Assembly (NCBI GenBank): GCA_902175065.1
Contig: CABIIJ010000056.1
Coordinates: 1-44,145, forward strand
DNA: 44,145 nt
Origin: an uncultured Comamonas sp.
GTDB lineage: Bacteria; Pseudomonadota; Gammaproteobacteria; Burkholderiales; Burkholderiaceae_C
Direction: 5' to 3'
The notes under the pieces were generated by a model. That model was not told the DNA's origin. It saw only the letters and a list, made by a program, of their open reading frames with translations, and did no database searches. This document shows, one piece after another, positions 16,477 to 24,865 of this stretch. A program made the translations under genes and the position numbers. How positions within the stretch are numbered: position 1 is the first letter of the stretch; each line of letters begins with the position of its first letter.

Positions 16477-17553
16477 ATGTCCCCCTTGTGCCTGGGCCCG
16501 TACACGCTGGCCAATACGCTGTTTGTCGCGCCCATGGCGGGAGTGACGGATCGGCCCTTTCGCCAGTTGTGCAAGCGCCTGGGCGCGGGCTATGCCGTCA
16601 GCGAGATGGTCACTTCGCGCAAGGATTTGTGGCAAAGCCTGAAAACCAGCCGCCGCGCCGACCATGCGGGCGAGCCGGGGCCGATTGCCGTGCAGATTGC
16701 CGGCACCGATGCGGCCATGATGGCCGAGGCGGCGGTGTTCAATATCCAGCGCGGGGCGCAGATCATCGACATCAACATGGGCTGCCCGGCCAAGAAGGTG
16801 TGCAACAAATGGGCCGGTTCGGCCCTGATGCAGAACGAAGCCCTGGCCGAGGAAATCGCCGCCGCCGTGGTGGCTGCCTGCGCTCCGCATGGCGTGCCCG
16901 TCACGCTGAAAATGCGTACCGGCTGGTGTGCGGCGCAGAAAAACGCCGTGGCGCTGGCCCGGCGCTTTGAAGCCGCGGGCGTGCAAATGCTCACCGTGCA
17001 TGGCCGCACGCGCGAGCAGGGGTACGCGGGCGAGGCCGAATACGCCACCATTGCGGCGGTCAAGCAGGCCGTGCGCATCCCGGTGGTGGCCAATGGCGAC
17101 ATCGCCAGCCCGGAAAAAGCCCGGGCCGTGCTGCACGCCACCGGCGCCGATGCGTTGATGGTGGGCCGGGCGGCGCAGGGGCGGCCCTGGATTTTTCGGG
17201 AAATCGCCCACTATCTGGCCACGGGCGGGCACCTGGCCCCCCCTTTGGTGGAAGAAGTGCGTGTCTTATTGCTGGAGCATCTGGACGACCATTACCGCCT
17301 GTACGGCAGCGCCACCGGCGTGCGCAGCGCCCGCAAGCACATTGGCTGGTATGTGCGTGATTTGCCGGGGGGCGAAACGCTGCGCCGCCACACCAACACC
17401 CTGGACGACTGCGCTGCGCAGACCCGGGCGGTGGACGACTATTTCCTGCGCCTGGGCCAGCAGATGGAGCGCCTGCCCCCGCCGGCCGCGCCAGGCGCAA
17501 ACCCTTTGACTTTGGAGAACCCTTTGGAATGCTTGTTCGAGGTGGCTGCATGA
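16477..17553 (+). CDS. dusB: tRNA-dihydrouridine synthase DusB
   Basis: An FMN enzyme that reduces specific uridines in tRNA D-loops using NADPH; 358 residues. Motifs in order: VAPMAGVTDRPFR, SEMVTS, VQIAGTD, DINMGCPAKKV (the GCP cysteine region is catalytic), TLKMRTGW, TVHGRTREQ, VVANGDI and MVGRAAQGRPWIF, all matching DusB rather than DusA or DusC. The ATG at 16477 (MSPLCLGPY) sits at the usual family start. It overlaps fis by four bases (ATGA), the conserved dusB-fis arrangement of proteobacteria. The protein has a slightly longer C-terminal tail (PPPAAPGANP...) than E. coli DusB. Confidence 0.95.
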   Translation: MSPLCLGPYTLANTLFVAPMAGVTDRPFRQLCKRLGAGYAVSEMVTSRKDLWQSLKTSRRADHAGEPGPIAVQIAGTDAAMMAEAAVFNIQRGAQIIDINMGCPAKKVCNKWAGSALMQNEALAEEIAAAVVAACAPHGVPVTLKMRTGWCAAQKNAVALARRFEAAGVQMLTVHGRTREQGYAGEAEYATIAAVKQAVRIPVVANGDIASPEKARAVLHATGADALMVGRAAQGRPWIFREIAHYLATGGHLAPPLVEEVRVLLLEHLDDHYRLYGSATGVRSARKHIGWYVRDLPGGETLRRHTNTLDDCAAQTRAVDDYFLRLGQQMERLPPPAAPGANPLTLENPLECLFEVAA

Positions 17554-17801
17554 TCGATGCAGCGACGAACCCGATTACCGACGTGCAGGCCTGCATCCGC
17601 GCCAGCCTGCAAGCCTATTTTGACGACCTGGGGGGCGAAACCCCCAGCAACGTCTACGACATGGTGCTGCGCCTCGTGGAGCGCCCGCTGCTCGAAGAGG
17701 TGATGGCCCAGGCCGACCAGAACCAGTCCCGCGCCGCGCAGTGGCTGGGACTGAACCGCAACACCCTGCGCAAAAAGCTGCTGGAGCATGAATTGCTCTA
17801 A
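17550..17801 (+). CDS. fis: Fis-family nucleoid DNA-binding protein
   Basis: An 83-residue Fis homologue. The C-terminal helix-turn-helix is clear: NQSRAAQWLGLNRNTLRKKL, the standard Fis signature. The N-terminal half contains VYDMVLRLVERPLLEEVM, matching the dimer core. Fis bends DNA and tunes rRNA, tRNA and many other promoters; here it is translationally coupled to dusB, as in E. coli. The ATG at 17550 overlaps the dusB stop. Confidence 0.94.
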   Translation: MIDAATNPITDVQACIRASLQAYFDDLGGETPSNVYDMVLRLVERPLLEEVMAQADQNQSRAAQWLGLNRNTLRKKLLEHELL

Positions 17802-17804
17802 TTC

Positions 17805-17835
17805 AATAGCTGCTTGCGCTGATGAATAAACGATT
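17805..17835. repeat. Half copy of the palindromic repeat (member C)
   Basis: AATAGCTGCTTGCGCTGATG and the following AATAAACGATT match the left arm and adjoining spacer of the copy at 5465 at 30 of 31 positions. Only one arm is present. It lies between fis and purH, within the 73-base gap. Confidence 0.85.
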
Positions 17836-17874
17836 TCAGCAACATTTATCTCAACTTTATAGAAGATTCAAGCG

Positions 17875-19473
17875 ATGAAAGCTCTCCTTTCTGTATCCGA
17901 CAAGACCGGCATTGTCGAATTTGCCCAAGCCCTGCATGGCCTGGGCGTGCAACTGCTCTCGACCGGCGGCACCGCCAAATTGCTGGCCGATGCGGGCCTG
18001 CCCGTGACCGAGGTGGCCGAGGTGACGCAGTTCCCCGAAATGCTCGATGGCCGCGTCAAGACCTTGCACCCCAAGGTGCACGGCGGTCTGCTGGCCCGGC
18101 GCGATCTGCCCGCGCACATGGCCGCGCTCAAGGAACATGGCATCGACACCATCGACCTGCTGGTGGTCAACCTGTACCCCTTTGAAGCCACCGTGGCCAA
18201 GCCCGGCTGCACCCTGGCCGACGCCATCGAGAACATCGACATCGGCGGCCCGGCCATGGTGCGTTCTGCTGCCAAGAACTGGAAGGACGTGGGCGTGGTG
18301 ACGGCTGCCGACCAGTACGAGGCCGTGCTGGCCGAACTCAAGGCGGCTGGCAAGCTCTCGGACAAGCTGCGCTTTGCGCTGTCCGTGGCCGCCTTCAACC
18401 GCATTGCGCAATATGACGGCGCGATCAGCGACTACCTTTCCAGCGTCCAGTTCGAGGACGAAAAGCTGTCCGAGGAATATGTGCCCGAGCGTGCCCTGTT
18501 CCCCGGCCAGAGCAACGGCCACTTCGTCAAGCTGCAAGACCTGCGCTATGGCGAAAACAGCCACCAGCAGGCCGCGCTGTACCGCGACCTGTATCCCGCG
18601 CCCGGTTCGCTGGTCACGGGCGAACAATTGCAGGGCAAGGAACTGTCGTACAACAACATCGCCGATGCCGATGCGGCCTGGGAATGCGTCAAGAGCTTCG
18701 AGCAGCCCGCCTGCGTCATCGTCAAGCACGCCAACCCCTGCGGCGTGGCCGTGGGCCAGGATGCGCACGAAGCCTATGCCAAGGCCTTCCAGACCGACCC
18801 CACCAGCGCCTTCGGCGGCATCATCGCCTTCAACCGCACCGTCGATAAGGCCGCTGCCGAGGCCGTGGTCAAGCAATTCGTCGAAGTGCTGATGGCCCCC
18901 GACTTTACTGCCGAGGCGCTGGAAATCTTCAAGCCCAAGGTCAATGTGCGCCTGATGAAGATCGCGCTGCCGCAAGGCGGCAAGACCGATTGGGAACAGG
19001 GCCGCAATGCCATCGAGTCCAAGCGTGTTGGCTCCGGCCTGCTGCTGCAAACCGCCGACAACCACGAGCTGGCCCTGGCCGACCTCAAGGTCGTCACTGT
19101 CAAGCAGCCCACGCCGCAAGAATTGAACGACCTGCTGTTCGCCTGGAAAGTGGCCAAGTTTGTCAAATCCAACGCCATCGTCTTCTGCAAGAACGGCATG
19201 ACCATGGGCGTGGGCGCAGGCCAGATGTCGCGCCTGGACTCGGCCCGCATTGCCAGCATCAAGGCTGAGGCGGCCCAGCTCTCGCTGCAAAACACAGTGG
19301 TCGCCAGCGATGCCTTCTTCCCCTTCCGCGACGGCCTGGACGTGGTGGTCGATGCGGGCGCAACCTGCGTGGCCCAGCCCGGTGGCTCGATGCGCGACCA
19401 GGAAGTGATCGACGCCGCCAACGAGCGCGGCGTGGCCATGGTGTTCACCGGCGTGCGCCACTTCCGCCATTGA
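17875..19473 (+). CDS. purH: Bifunctional AICAR transformylase/IMP cyclohydrolase PurH
   Basis: Catalyses the last two steps of de novo IMP synthesis; 532 residues, full family length. The N-terminal cyclohydrolase (MGS-like) domain begins [17 protein letters not shown] and has [10 protein letters not shown] and [16 protein letters not shown]. The AICAR transformylase domain has [13 protein letters not shown], the catalytic Lys-His in [22 protein letters not shown] and the C-terminal stretch ending FTGVRHFRH. It follows fis in the same direction with a repeat half-copy between, so it may share the dusB promoter. A strong terminator follows. Confidence 0.97.
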   Translation: MKALLSVSDKTGIVEFAQALHGLGVQLLSTGGTAKLLADAGLPVTEVAEVTQFPEMLDGRVKTLHPKVHGGLLARRDLPAHMAALKEHGIDTIDLLVVNLYPFEATVAKPGCTLADAIENIDIGGPAMVRSAAKNWKDVGVVTAADQYEAVLAELKAAGKLSDKLRFALSVAAFNRIAQYDGAISDYLSSVQFEDEKLSEEYVPERALFPGQSNGHFVKLQDLRYGENSHQQAALYRDLYPAPGSLVTGEQLQGKELSYNNIADADAAWECVKSFEQPACVIVKHANPCGVAVGQDAHEAYAKAFQTDPTSAFGGIIAFNRTVDKAAAEAVVKQFVEVLMAPDFTAEALEIFKPKVNVRLMKIALPQGGKTDWEQGRNAIESKRVGSGLLLQTADNHELALADLKVVTVKQPTPQELNDLLFAWKVAKFVKSNAIVFCKNGMTMGVGAGQMSRLDSARIASIKAEAAQLSLQNTVVASDAFFPFRDGLDVVVDAGATCVAQPGGSMRDQEVIDAANERGVAMVFTGVRHFRH

Positions 19474-19502
19474 TGGGCAGCCTCTCGCTTTGCTGAAATA
19501 GC

Positions 19503-19540
19503 AAAAAGGCCCGGCAGTGTTGGCTGCCGGGCCTTTTTTT
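19503..19540 (+). terminator. Intrinsic terminator after purH
   Basis: AAGGCCCGGCAG pairs with CTGCCGGGCCTT around a short loop, followed by a T-run; A's precede the stem, so it could also work on the opposite strand. Confidence 0.9.
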
Positions 19541-19560
19541 ATGTCGCTGTTAGGCGCTTA

Positions 19561-19722
19561 GAACGTGTTCACAATCTCCTCGCGGGTGTGCAGTCGCGGC
19601 CTCGGGCGGTCTGCGGCGTTGCAAATCCTCGCCATAGCTACGGCTATGTCTGTGGTTTGCGCCTTGCAGCCCATCCCGATCCGCATCCCGCACCCCTTCG
19701 CGCGCAGATCGTGAACACGTTC
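19561..19722. mobile_element. MITE-like element with terminal inverted repeats, no coding capacity
   Basis: A 162-base element whose ends are inverted repeats: GAACGTGTTCAC at the left and GTGAACACGTTC at the right are perfect over 12 bases, and 21 of the first 24 positions match. It is flanked on both sides by TTA (19558-19560 and 19723-19725), extending to CTTAG if one terminal base pair is shared, as expected for a target duplication. The middle holds a further dyad CATAGC-TACG-GCTATG (about 19633-19648), so the whole element could fold as a long hairpin. No transposase is encoded; a related element elsewhere in the genome would have to supply it. Three-base TNA-type targets are known for some IS5-family transposases. 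Confidence 0.75.
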
Positions 19723-20889
19723 TTAGGGCTTCAACAGCCCCCGCGCGACGATTTCCTTCATGATTTCTGAGGTACCGCCGTAGATGCGCATCACCCGGGC
19801 ATCGGTCCAGAAGCGCGAGATGGGGTACTCGGCCATGTAGCCGTAGCCGCCAAACAGTTGCAGGCAGGCATCGGCCACGCGGCCAAACATTTCGGTGGTG
19901 TGCAGCTTCAGGGCACTGGCCGCTTCGGGCGTGAGCTGGCCGCGCTCGTAGGCGGCGATGCTGGCGTGTAGAAAAGCCTGCGCAGCGGCCACTTCGGTGG
20001 CGCATTGGGCCAGGGTGAAGCGGGTGTTTTGGAACTGGGCCAGCGGCTGGCCAAAGGCCTGGCGCTCTTGCACGTAGCGCAGCGTGGCGTTGAGGGCACC
20101 CTGGGCCCCGTACACGGATTGCACGCCGATGACCAGGCGTTCGCGTGGCAGCTCGCGCATCATTTGCGTGAAGCCCTGGCCTTCTACACCGCCCAGCAGC
20201 GCATCGGCCGGTACGCGCAGGTCGTTGAAAAACAGCTCGGAGGTGTCGCCCGCGTGCTGGCCGATTTTTTCCAGGTTCTGCCCGCGCGAGAAGCCGGGGG
20301 TTTGCGTATCCACCAGGAACAGACTCACGCCCTTGGCACCGCCGGCCGGGTCGGTCTTGGCGGCCAGCACGATCAGGTCGCAGTGCTGGCCGTTGCTGAT
20401 GAAAATTTTGCTGCCGTTGATGACGTAGCCATCGCCCTCTTTGCGGGCGGTGGTGCGAATGGCCTTCAAGTCGCTGCCCGCGCCCGGTTCGGTCATGCCG
20501 ATGGCCCCCACCGCTGCGCCGCTGACCAGGCGCGGCAGCCAGTGCTGGCGCTGGGCTTCGGTGCCGCAGTGCAGCAAGTAGGGGGGAATGATGTCGCTGT
20601 GCACTTCCAGCCCGCCGACCAGCCCGCCGTAGCCTCGGCGGGCCAGCACTTCGATGACGGCAAAAGAAAAATGCACGCTGGCCCCGCTGCCGCCGTATTC
20701 CTCAGGGACATCGGCGCACAGGTAGCCGTTGTCGCCCATTTTCAAAAATAGCTCGCGCGGCACGATGCCCGCTTTTTCCCAAGCGCGGTAATGGGGTTCG
20801 ATCTCGGCATCGCAAAAGCGCTCCAAAGCATCGGTGAACAGGGCCAGCTCGGCCTGGGCATCGGCAGTCAGCAGGGTATTGGGCAGCAT
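19723..20889 (-). CDS. Acyl-CoA dehydrogenase, long-chain/isovaleryl-type
   Basis: FAD enzyme of 388 residues that introduces the alpha-beta double bond in acyl-CoA. Motifs: GAIGMTEPGAGSDLKAI (flavin/substrate loop), INGSKIFISNG, FGGYGYMAEYPISRFW and RIYGGTSEIMKEIVAR. The medium-chain catalytic Glu position (YEGT) is Gly here; instead Glu250 in RERLVIG sits where long-chain and isovaleryl-CoA dehydrogenases keep their base. The start at 20889 (MLPNTLLTAD) is chosen because the longer frame is encoded by repeat D. Its stop codon TAA coincides with the target-site copy next to the MITE. A terminator lies between it and the upstream thiolase gene. Confidence 0.9.
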   Translation of the reverse strand: MLPNTLLTADAQAELALFTDALERFCDAEIEPHYRAWEKAGIVPRELFLKMGDNGYLCADVPEEYGGSGASVHFSFAVIEVLARRGYGGLVGGLEVHSDIIPPYLLHCGTEAQRQHWLPRLVSGAAVGAIGMTEPGAGSDLKAIRTTARKEGDGYVINGSKIFISNGQHCDLIVLAAKTDPAGGAKGVSLFLVDTQTPGFSRGQNLEKIGQHAGDTSELFFNDLRVPADALLGGVEGQGFTQMMRELPRERLVIGVQSVYGAQGALNATLRYVQERQAFGQPLAQFQNTRFTLAQCATEVAAAQAFLHASIAAYERGQLTPEAASALKLHTTEMFGRVADACLQLFGGYGYMAEYPISRFWTDARVMRIYGGTSEIMKEIVARGLLKP

Positions 20890-20895
20890 GGGATG

Positions 20896-20939
20896 ATAAA
20901 AATAAGAGCTATCAGCGCTTACCAGGCAAAGGCTAATGG
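20896..20939. repeat. Degenerate copy of the palindromic repeat (member D)
   Basis: AGAGCTATCAGCGCTTA followed by AGGCTAATGG resembles the repeat core (TAGCT...AGCGCT). It is directly upstream of the acyl-CoA dehydrogenase start and less well conserved than the other copies. Confidence 0.45.
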
Positions 20940-20951
20940 CCAAAAGTGCTT

Positions 20952-20981
20952 AAAAAAATGGGAGCGGAACTATCCGCTCCC
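20952..20981 (-). terminator. Intrinsic terminator after the thiolase gene
   Basis: On the minus strand GGGAGCGGA pairs perfectly with TCCGCTCCC (20960-20968 and 20973-20981, four-base loop) and is followed by A then seven T's. It begins seven bases after the thiolase stop and stands before the acyl-CoA dehydrogenase gene. Confidence 0.85.
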
Positions 20982-20987
20982 ACAGAC

Positions 20988-22175
20988 TTACACGCGCTCA
21001 AAAATGGCGGCAATGCCTTGGCCGCCGCCGATGCACATGGTCACCAGGGCGTAGCGCCCGCCCGTGCGGTGCAGCTCGGCAATCGCCTTGGTGGTGATGA
21101 TGGCGCCGGTAGCGCCCACGGGGTGGCCCAGCGAGATGCCCGAGCCGTTGGGGTTCACCTTGGCCGGATCAAAGCCCAGTTCCTGCGCCACGGCGCAGGC
21201 CTGGGCGGCGAAGGCTTCGTTGGCCTCGATCACGTCGATGTCGGCCAGCTTCAGGCCGGTGCGCTCCAGCACTTTGCGCGTGGCGGGCACGGGGCCGATG
21301 CCCATGTAGGCGGGTTCCACCCCGGCATGGGCGTAGCCCACCAGGCGGGCCAGGGGTTTGAGGCCCAGGGCGGCCACGCGCTCGCCCGCGGCCAGCACCA
21401 CGGCACTGGCCCCGTCGTTGATGCCTGAGGCGTTGCCAGCGGTCACCGTGCCGCCGTCTTTCTTGAAGGCGGGTTTCATCCCGGCCAGTGTCTCCAGCGT
21501 GGTACTGGCGCGCACGTGCTCATCTTCCTGGAACAGCACCACGCCCTTGCGCGTGGCGATTTCCACGGGGGTGATTTGCTCTTTGAAGTACCCGGCGGCC
21601 ATGGCGGCGGCGGCGCGTTGCTGGCTGAGCACGGCCAGTTCGTCCTGCATCTGGCGGCTGATGCCATAGCGCTCGGCCACGTTTTCGGCGGTGATGCCCA
21701 TGTGCATTTTTTGCCAGGGGTCGTGCAGGATGCCCAGCATGTAGTCGATGCTTTTGGCATCGCCCATGCGCGCACCGTAGCGGGCGGCCTGGTCGAAGTA
21801 GGGGCCCCGGCTCATGGATTCGCTGCCGCCGCCGATGGCCACATCGCAATCGCCCAGGGCAATGGCCTGCGCGGCGCTGACGATGGCCTGCAGGCCCGAG
21901 CCGCACAGGCGATTGACGTTAAAGGCCGGGGTTTCGATGGGGCAGCCCGCATCAATCGCGGCCACGCGGGCCAGGTAGGCATCTTTGGTATCGGTGGGGA
22001 TGACGTTGCCCATGACGACGTGGCCCACGGCATCGGCGGCGATGCCGGCGCGGGCAATGGCGGCCCTGACCACGGTGGTGGCCAGCTGGGTGTTGGGCAC
22101 GTCTTTCAGGCTGCCGCCAAAGGTGCCGATGGCGGTGCGGGCAGTGCTGACGATGAAGATGTCGCGGATGGTCAT
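20988..22175 (-). CDS. Acetyl-CoA C-acyltransferase (thiolase)
   Basis: A 395-residue degradative-type or biosynthetic-type thiolase. Catalytic residues: nucleophilic Cys in NRLCGSGLQAIVSAAQAI, His in GISLGHPVGATGA and the second Cys in VTMCIGGGQGIAA; the signature IEANEAFAAQA is also present. It would cleave 3-ketoacyl-CoA in the surrounding beta-oxidation module, or condense acetyl-CoA (BktB/PhaA type); sequence alone does not decide. The ATG at 22175 (MTIRDIFIVSTARTAIG) is preceded by AAGGAG at ideal spacing and the longer frame is rejected. It follows the crotonase gene after 34 bases. Confidence 0.92.
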   Translation of the reverse strand: MTIRDIFIVSTARTAIGTFGGSLKDVPNTQLATTVVRAAIARAGIAADAVGHVVMGNVIPTDTKDAYLARVAAIDAGCPIETPAFNVNRLCGSGLQAIVSAAQAIALGDCDVAIGGGSESMSRGPYFDQAARYGARMGDAKSIDYMLGILHDPWQKMHMGITAENVAERYGISRQMQDELAVLSQQRAAAAMAAGYFKEQITPVEIATRKGVVLFQEDEHVRASTTLETLAGMKPAFKKDGGTVTAGNASGINDGASAVVLAAGERVAALGLKPLARLVGYAHAGVEPAYMGIGPVPATRKVLERTGLKLADIDVIEANEAFAAQACAVAQELGFDPAKVNPNGSGISLGHPVGATGAIITTKAIAELHRTGGRYALVTMCIGGGQGIAAIFERV

Positions 22176-22209
22176 GGATTCTCCTTGGGGGTGGGCATGA
22201 GGCCGATGT

Positions 22210-22983
22210 TCAGCCCGTGAATTGCGCGGGGCGTTTGGCCAAGAAGGCGGCAACGCCTTCGCTGAAATCGGGGGTCTTGGCACAGGCCAGAAAGGCCTGC
22301 GCCTCGGCCTGCAACTGTGCGGGCAAATCGCGGTTCAGGCTGTCGCGCAGCAGACGGCGCATCTGGCCATAGGCCACCGTGGGGCCGCTGGCGATGCGCT
22401 GGGCCAAGGCCTGGGCGGCCGCGTCCAGTTCGGCAGCGGGCAGCACGCGGTTGATGAGGCCCAGGCGCAGCGCCTCGGCGGCGTTGAAACCCTCGCCCAG
22501 CAGGGCGATCTCTAGCGCCTGGCGCAGGCCGATCAAGCGTGGCAGCGCCCACGAGGCCCCCAGGTCGCAGCTGGTGCCCAGGTTGATGTAGGCCAGGTTG
22601 AATTTGGTGCCTTCGGCGGCCAGCACAAAATCGCACATCAGCATCAGCGACAGGCCCGCGCCAGCGGCAGCGCCGTGCACCTGGGCAATGACCGGGGCAT
22701 CCAGGCCGTGCAGCAAGGTGACGGCCGCGTTGAGCGGCTCCAGCAAATCCCTGGCCCCTTGCACCGGGTTGGCCTGCAAGGTGGCTAGATCGCCCCCGGC
22801 GACAAAGGCCCGCCCGGCCCCTTTGAGCAGCACGGCCCGCACGCTGCGGTCGGCGGCAATCTCCTGCACCGCCGCCAGCAGCGCCTGGGCAGTGGGTACA
22901 TCCAGGGCGTTGAGCTGCGCGGGGCGGTTGAACTGCAGGGTGGCGATGCCGTCGGCACGGGAAAAGAGCAAAGGATGGGTCAT
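22210..22983 (-). CDS. Crotonase-family enzyme, isomerase-like (enoyl-CoA hydratase/isomerase)
   Basis: A 257-residue crotonase-fold protein. The CoA-binding/oxyanion stretches FVAGGDLATL and AAAGAGLSLMLMCDFVLA are present, but neither catalytic Glu of true hydratases is found (GLSLML and FNLAYINLG replace CELA and QPEI). An Asp in TSCDLGASWALP aligns with the Asp used by PaaG-type ring/double-bond isomerases. It is therefore more likely an isomerase or another crotonase activity than a plain hydratase. Its ATG at 22983 touches repeat E. It lies between the acyl-CoA synthetase and thiolase genes. Confidence 0.85.
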   Translation of the reverse strand: MTHPLLFSRADGIATLQFNRPAQLNALDVPTAQALLAAVQEIAADRSVRAVLLKGAGRAFVAGGDLATLQANPVQGARDLLEPLNAAVTLLHGLDAPVIAQVHGAAAGAGLSLMLMCDFVLAAEGTKFNLAYINLGTSCDLGASWALPRLIGLRQALEIALLGEGFNAAEALRLGLINRVLPAAELDAAAQALAQRIASGPTVAYGQMRRLLRDSLNRDLPAQLQAEAQAFLACAKTPDFSEGVAAFLAKRPAQFTG

Positions 22984-22987
22984 AAAT

Positions 22988-23014
22988 AAATAGCTGCTTT
23001 CGCTTTCTGCGTAA
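22988..23014. repeat. Half copy of the palindromic repeat (member E)
   Basis: AAATAGCTGCTTTCGCT matches the arm of copies A and C with one change in the core. It lies in the 53-base gap between the acyl-CoA synthetase stop and the crotonase start. Confidence 0.7.
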
Positions 23015-23036
23015 GGGGTTTTCGGATTTTTTGCAA

Positions 23037-24863
23037 TCAATACAGCGCTTCGATCTCGGCGGCATAGGTTTTGTAGATGCTGGAGCGGCGCACCTTCATG
23101 GTGGCGGTGACTTCGCCATCGTCGTGGTCCAGCTCCTTGGTGAGCAGGTGGAACTTGCGGATGTGCGACACCTGGGCCAGCTTGGCGTTGCCAGTGGCGA
23201 TTTCGTCCTGCACCAGTTGGCGCACCTCGGGCATTTCCACCAGGGAGCGAAAGTGGGTGAACGCCAGCCGCCGGGCCTCTGCCCATTTGCCGACGGTCTC
23301 CATGTCGATCTGCACCAGGGCGGCCACGTATTTGCGGCCATCGGCCACGACGATGCACTCCTTGATATAGGGGCTGGCCTTCATGGTGTTCTCGATCTCG
23401 GACGGTGTGAGGTTCTTGCCCCCGGCGGTGATCATGATGTCCTTGAGGCGATCGACGATCTTGATCTGCCCGCCAACCTCGCGCACCACGTCGCCGGTGT
23501 GCAGCCAGCCGTCCTGGATGGTTTGCGCCGTGGCTTCGGGGTTTTTGTAGTAGCCGGCAAATACCATGTCGCCGTGAATTTGGAATTCGCCGCTGCCGCT
23601 GTCGTCCGGGTTGGCAATGCGGTACTGCACGCCGTCGATGACTGGGCCGACGGTGCCGACGATCACGTCATCCAGCCGGTGGCCAGTGACCATGCCGGTC
23701 GATTCGGTCAGGCCGTACACCTCAATCAGCGGCACACCAATGCTGCGGAAAAAGCGCACTACATCGGGCGCAATCGGCGCGGCCCCGGTCAGGGCCACTT
23801 TGGCTTGGCGCAGGCCGATGAAATTTTGCAGCGCCCGCAGCACCAGCCAGTAGTGCCAGGCGTAACCCAGGCGTTCGGTCAGCGTCCACTGGCTGCGCGG
23901 TTTTTCCGCCAGCGGGGTGCAGGCGGCCAGGGCCTGCTGGTAGAGCTTGCGGCGCAGCGGCCCGGTCTCCAGCATCTTGATGGTGATGGCCGAGTGCAGC
24001 TTTTCCCAGATGCGCGGCACGCCCAGGAACATGCTGGGGGCCACTTCGCGCAGGTCCTCCTGCACGGTGCGGATGGATTCGCCGAAGTTGACGGTGGAGC
24101 CCAGGTACAGCGGGCAGAAGGTGGTGAGCATCTGCTCGGCCACGTGGCACAGCGGCAGGTAGGACAGGTGCGAGGTGTCGCGGCCCAGTTGCAGCCGCTC
24201 GATGATGCCCGGGGCCACGCCGCGCATGTTGCGCCAGGAAATCATCGCCCCTTTGGGTTTGCCGGTGGAGCCGGAGGTGTAGATCATCAGCCCGATGTCG
24301 TCCAGCGTTTGCTGCGCCAGCACCTGCTCGATCTGCGCCTCAGCAGCCTGGTTCTGGCGGCCCAGGGCTTCCACTTCGTCAAAGGTGCTGATCAGGGCGC
24401 GGTGCTCGGGGGCAAAGCTGCGCAGGCCCTTGGTTTCCATGACGATGATTTTCTGCAGGCGCGGCAGATCGGCCAGCGCCTCCAGTACCTTGTCGGTTTG
24501 CTCTTGGTCTTCGCAGACCATGATGGAGATGTCGGCATGGCCGACCACGTAGGCCACTTCGGGCGACGGGCTGGTGGGATACACCCCCACGGTGACGGCC
24601 CCGACTAGGCCCGCGCCCATTTGCGCCAACACCCATTCGATGCGGTTTTCGGCAATCACGCCCACATGGCCGCCCGTGGGCAGGCCCAGCGCCAGCAGGC
24701 CCAGGCCAAAGTGGCAGGAGCGCTGGTAGTACTGCGCCCAGGTAAAGGGCTTCCAGATGCCAAAGTCTTTTTGCCGGATGGCCACGCGCTGCGCATCCTG
24801 GCGGGCACGTTCGCGCAGCATCTGCGGCAGGGTCAGTTCGGGAAGGTTCATGGTGTCCGCCAT
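23037..24863 (-). CDS. Long-chain acyl-CoA synthetase (AMP-forming)
   Basis: Activates a carboxylic acid to its CoA ester through an acyl-adenylate; 608 residues. The P-loop A3 motif YTSGSTGKPKG is exact. Later motifs are EVYGLTEST (A5), a GWLHTGDV box (A7), IVDRLKDIMITAGGKNLTPSEIE (A8/hinge) and the C-terminal KVRRSSIYKTYAAEI with the expected lysine. Chain-length preference is not readable; the FadD15-like size and the presence of a Liv-type transporter suggest a long-chain or aromatic acid. The ATG at 24863 starts two bases after the livF stop; an alternative ATG at 24851 (MNLPELTLP) has AAGG about 12 bases upstream and is also possible. Confidence 0.93.
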   Translation of the reverse strand: MADTMNLPELTLPQMLRERARQDAQRVAIRQKDFGIWKPFTWAQYYQRSCHFGLGLLALGLPTGGHVGVIAENRIEWVLAQMGAGLVGAVTVGVYPTSPSPEVAYVVGHADISIMVCEDQEQTDKVLEALADLPRLQKIIVMETKGLRSFAPEHRALISTFDEVEALGRQNQAAEAQIEQVLAQQTLDDIGLMIYTSGSTGKPKGAMISWRNMRGVAPGIIERLQLGRDTSHLSYLPLCHVAEQMLTTFCPLYLGSTVNFGESIRTVQEDLREVAPSMFLGVPRIWEKLHSAITIKMLETGPLRRKLYQQALAACTPLAEKPRSQWTLTERLGYAWHYWLVLRALQNFIGLRQAKVALTGAAPIAPDVVRFFRSIGVPLIEVYGLTESTGMVTGHRLDDVIVGTVGPVIDGVQYRIANPDDSGSGEFQIHGDMVFAGYYKNPEATAQTIQDGWLHTGDVVREVGGQIKIVDRLKDIMITAGGKNLTPSEIENTMKASPYIKECIVVADGRKYVAALVQIDMETVGKWAEARRLAFTHFRSLVEMPEVRQLVQDEIATGNAKLAQVSHIRKFHLLTKELDHDDGEVTATMKVRRSSIYKTYAAEIEALY

Positions 24864-24865
24864 CC

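Noticed and set aside
20890-20943. N-terminal extension of the acyl-CoA dehydrogenase (start 20943)
   Set aside because: The extra 18 codons are encoded by the repeat element; the family-like N-terminus begins at 20889.
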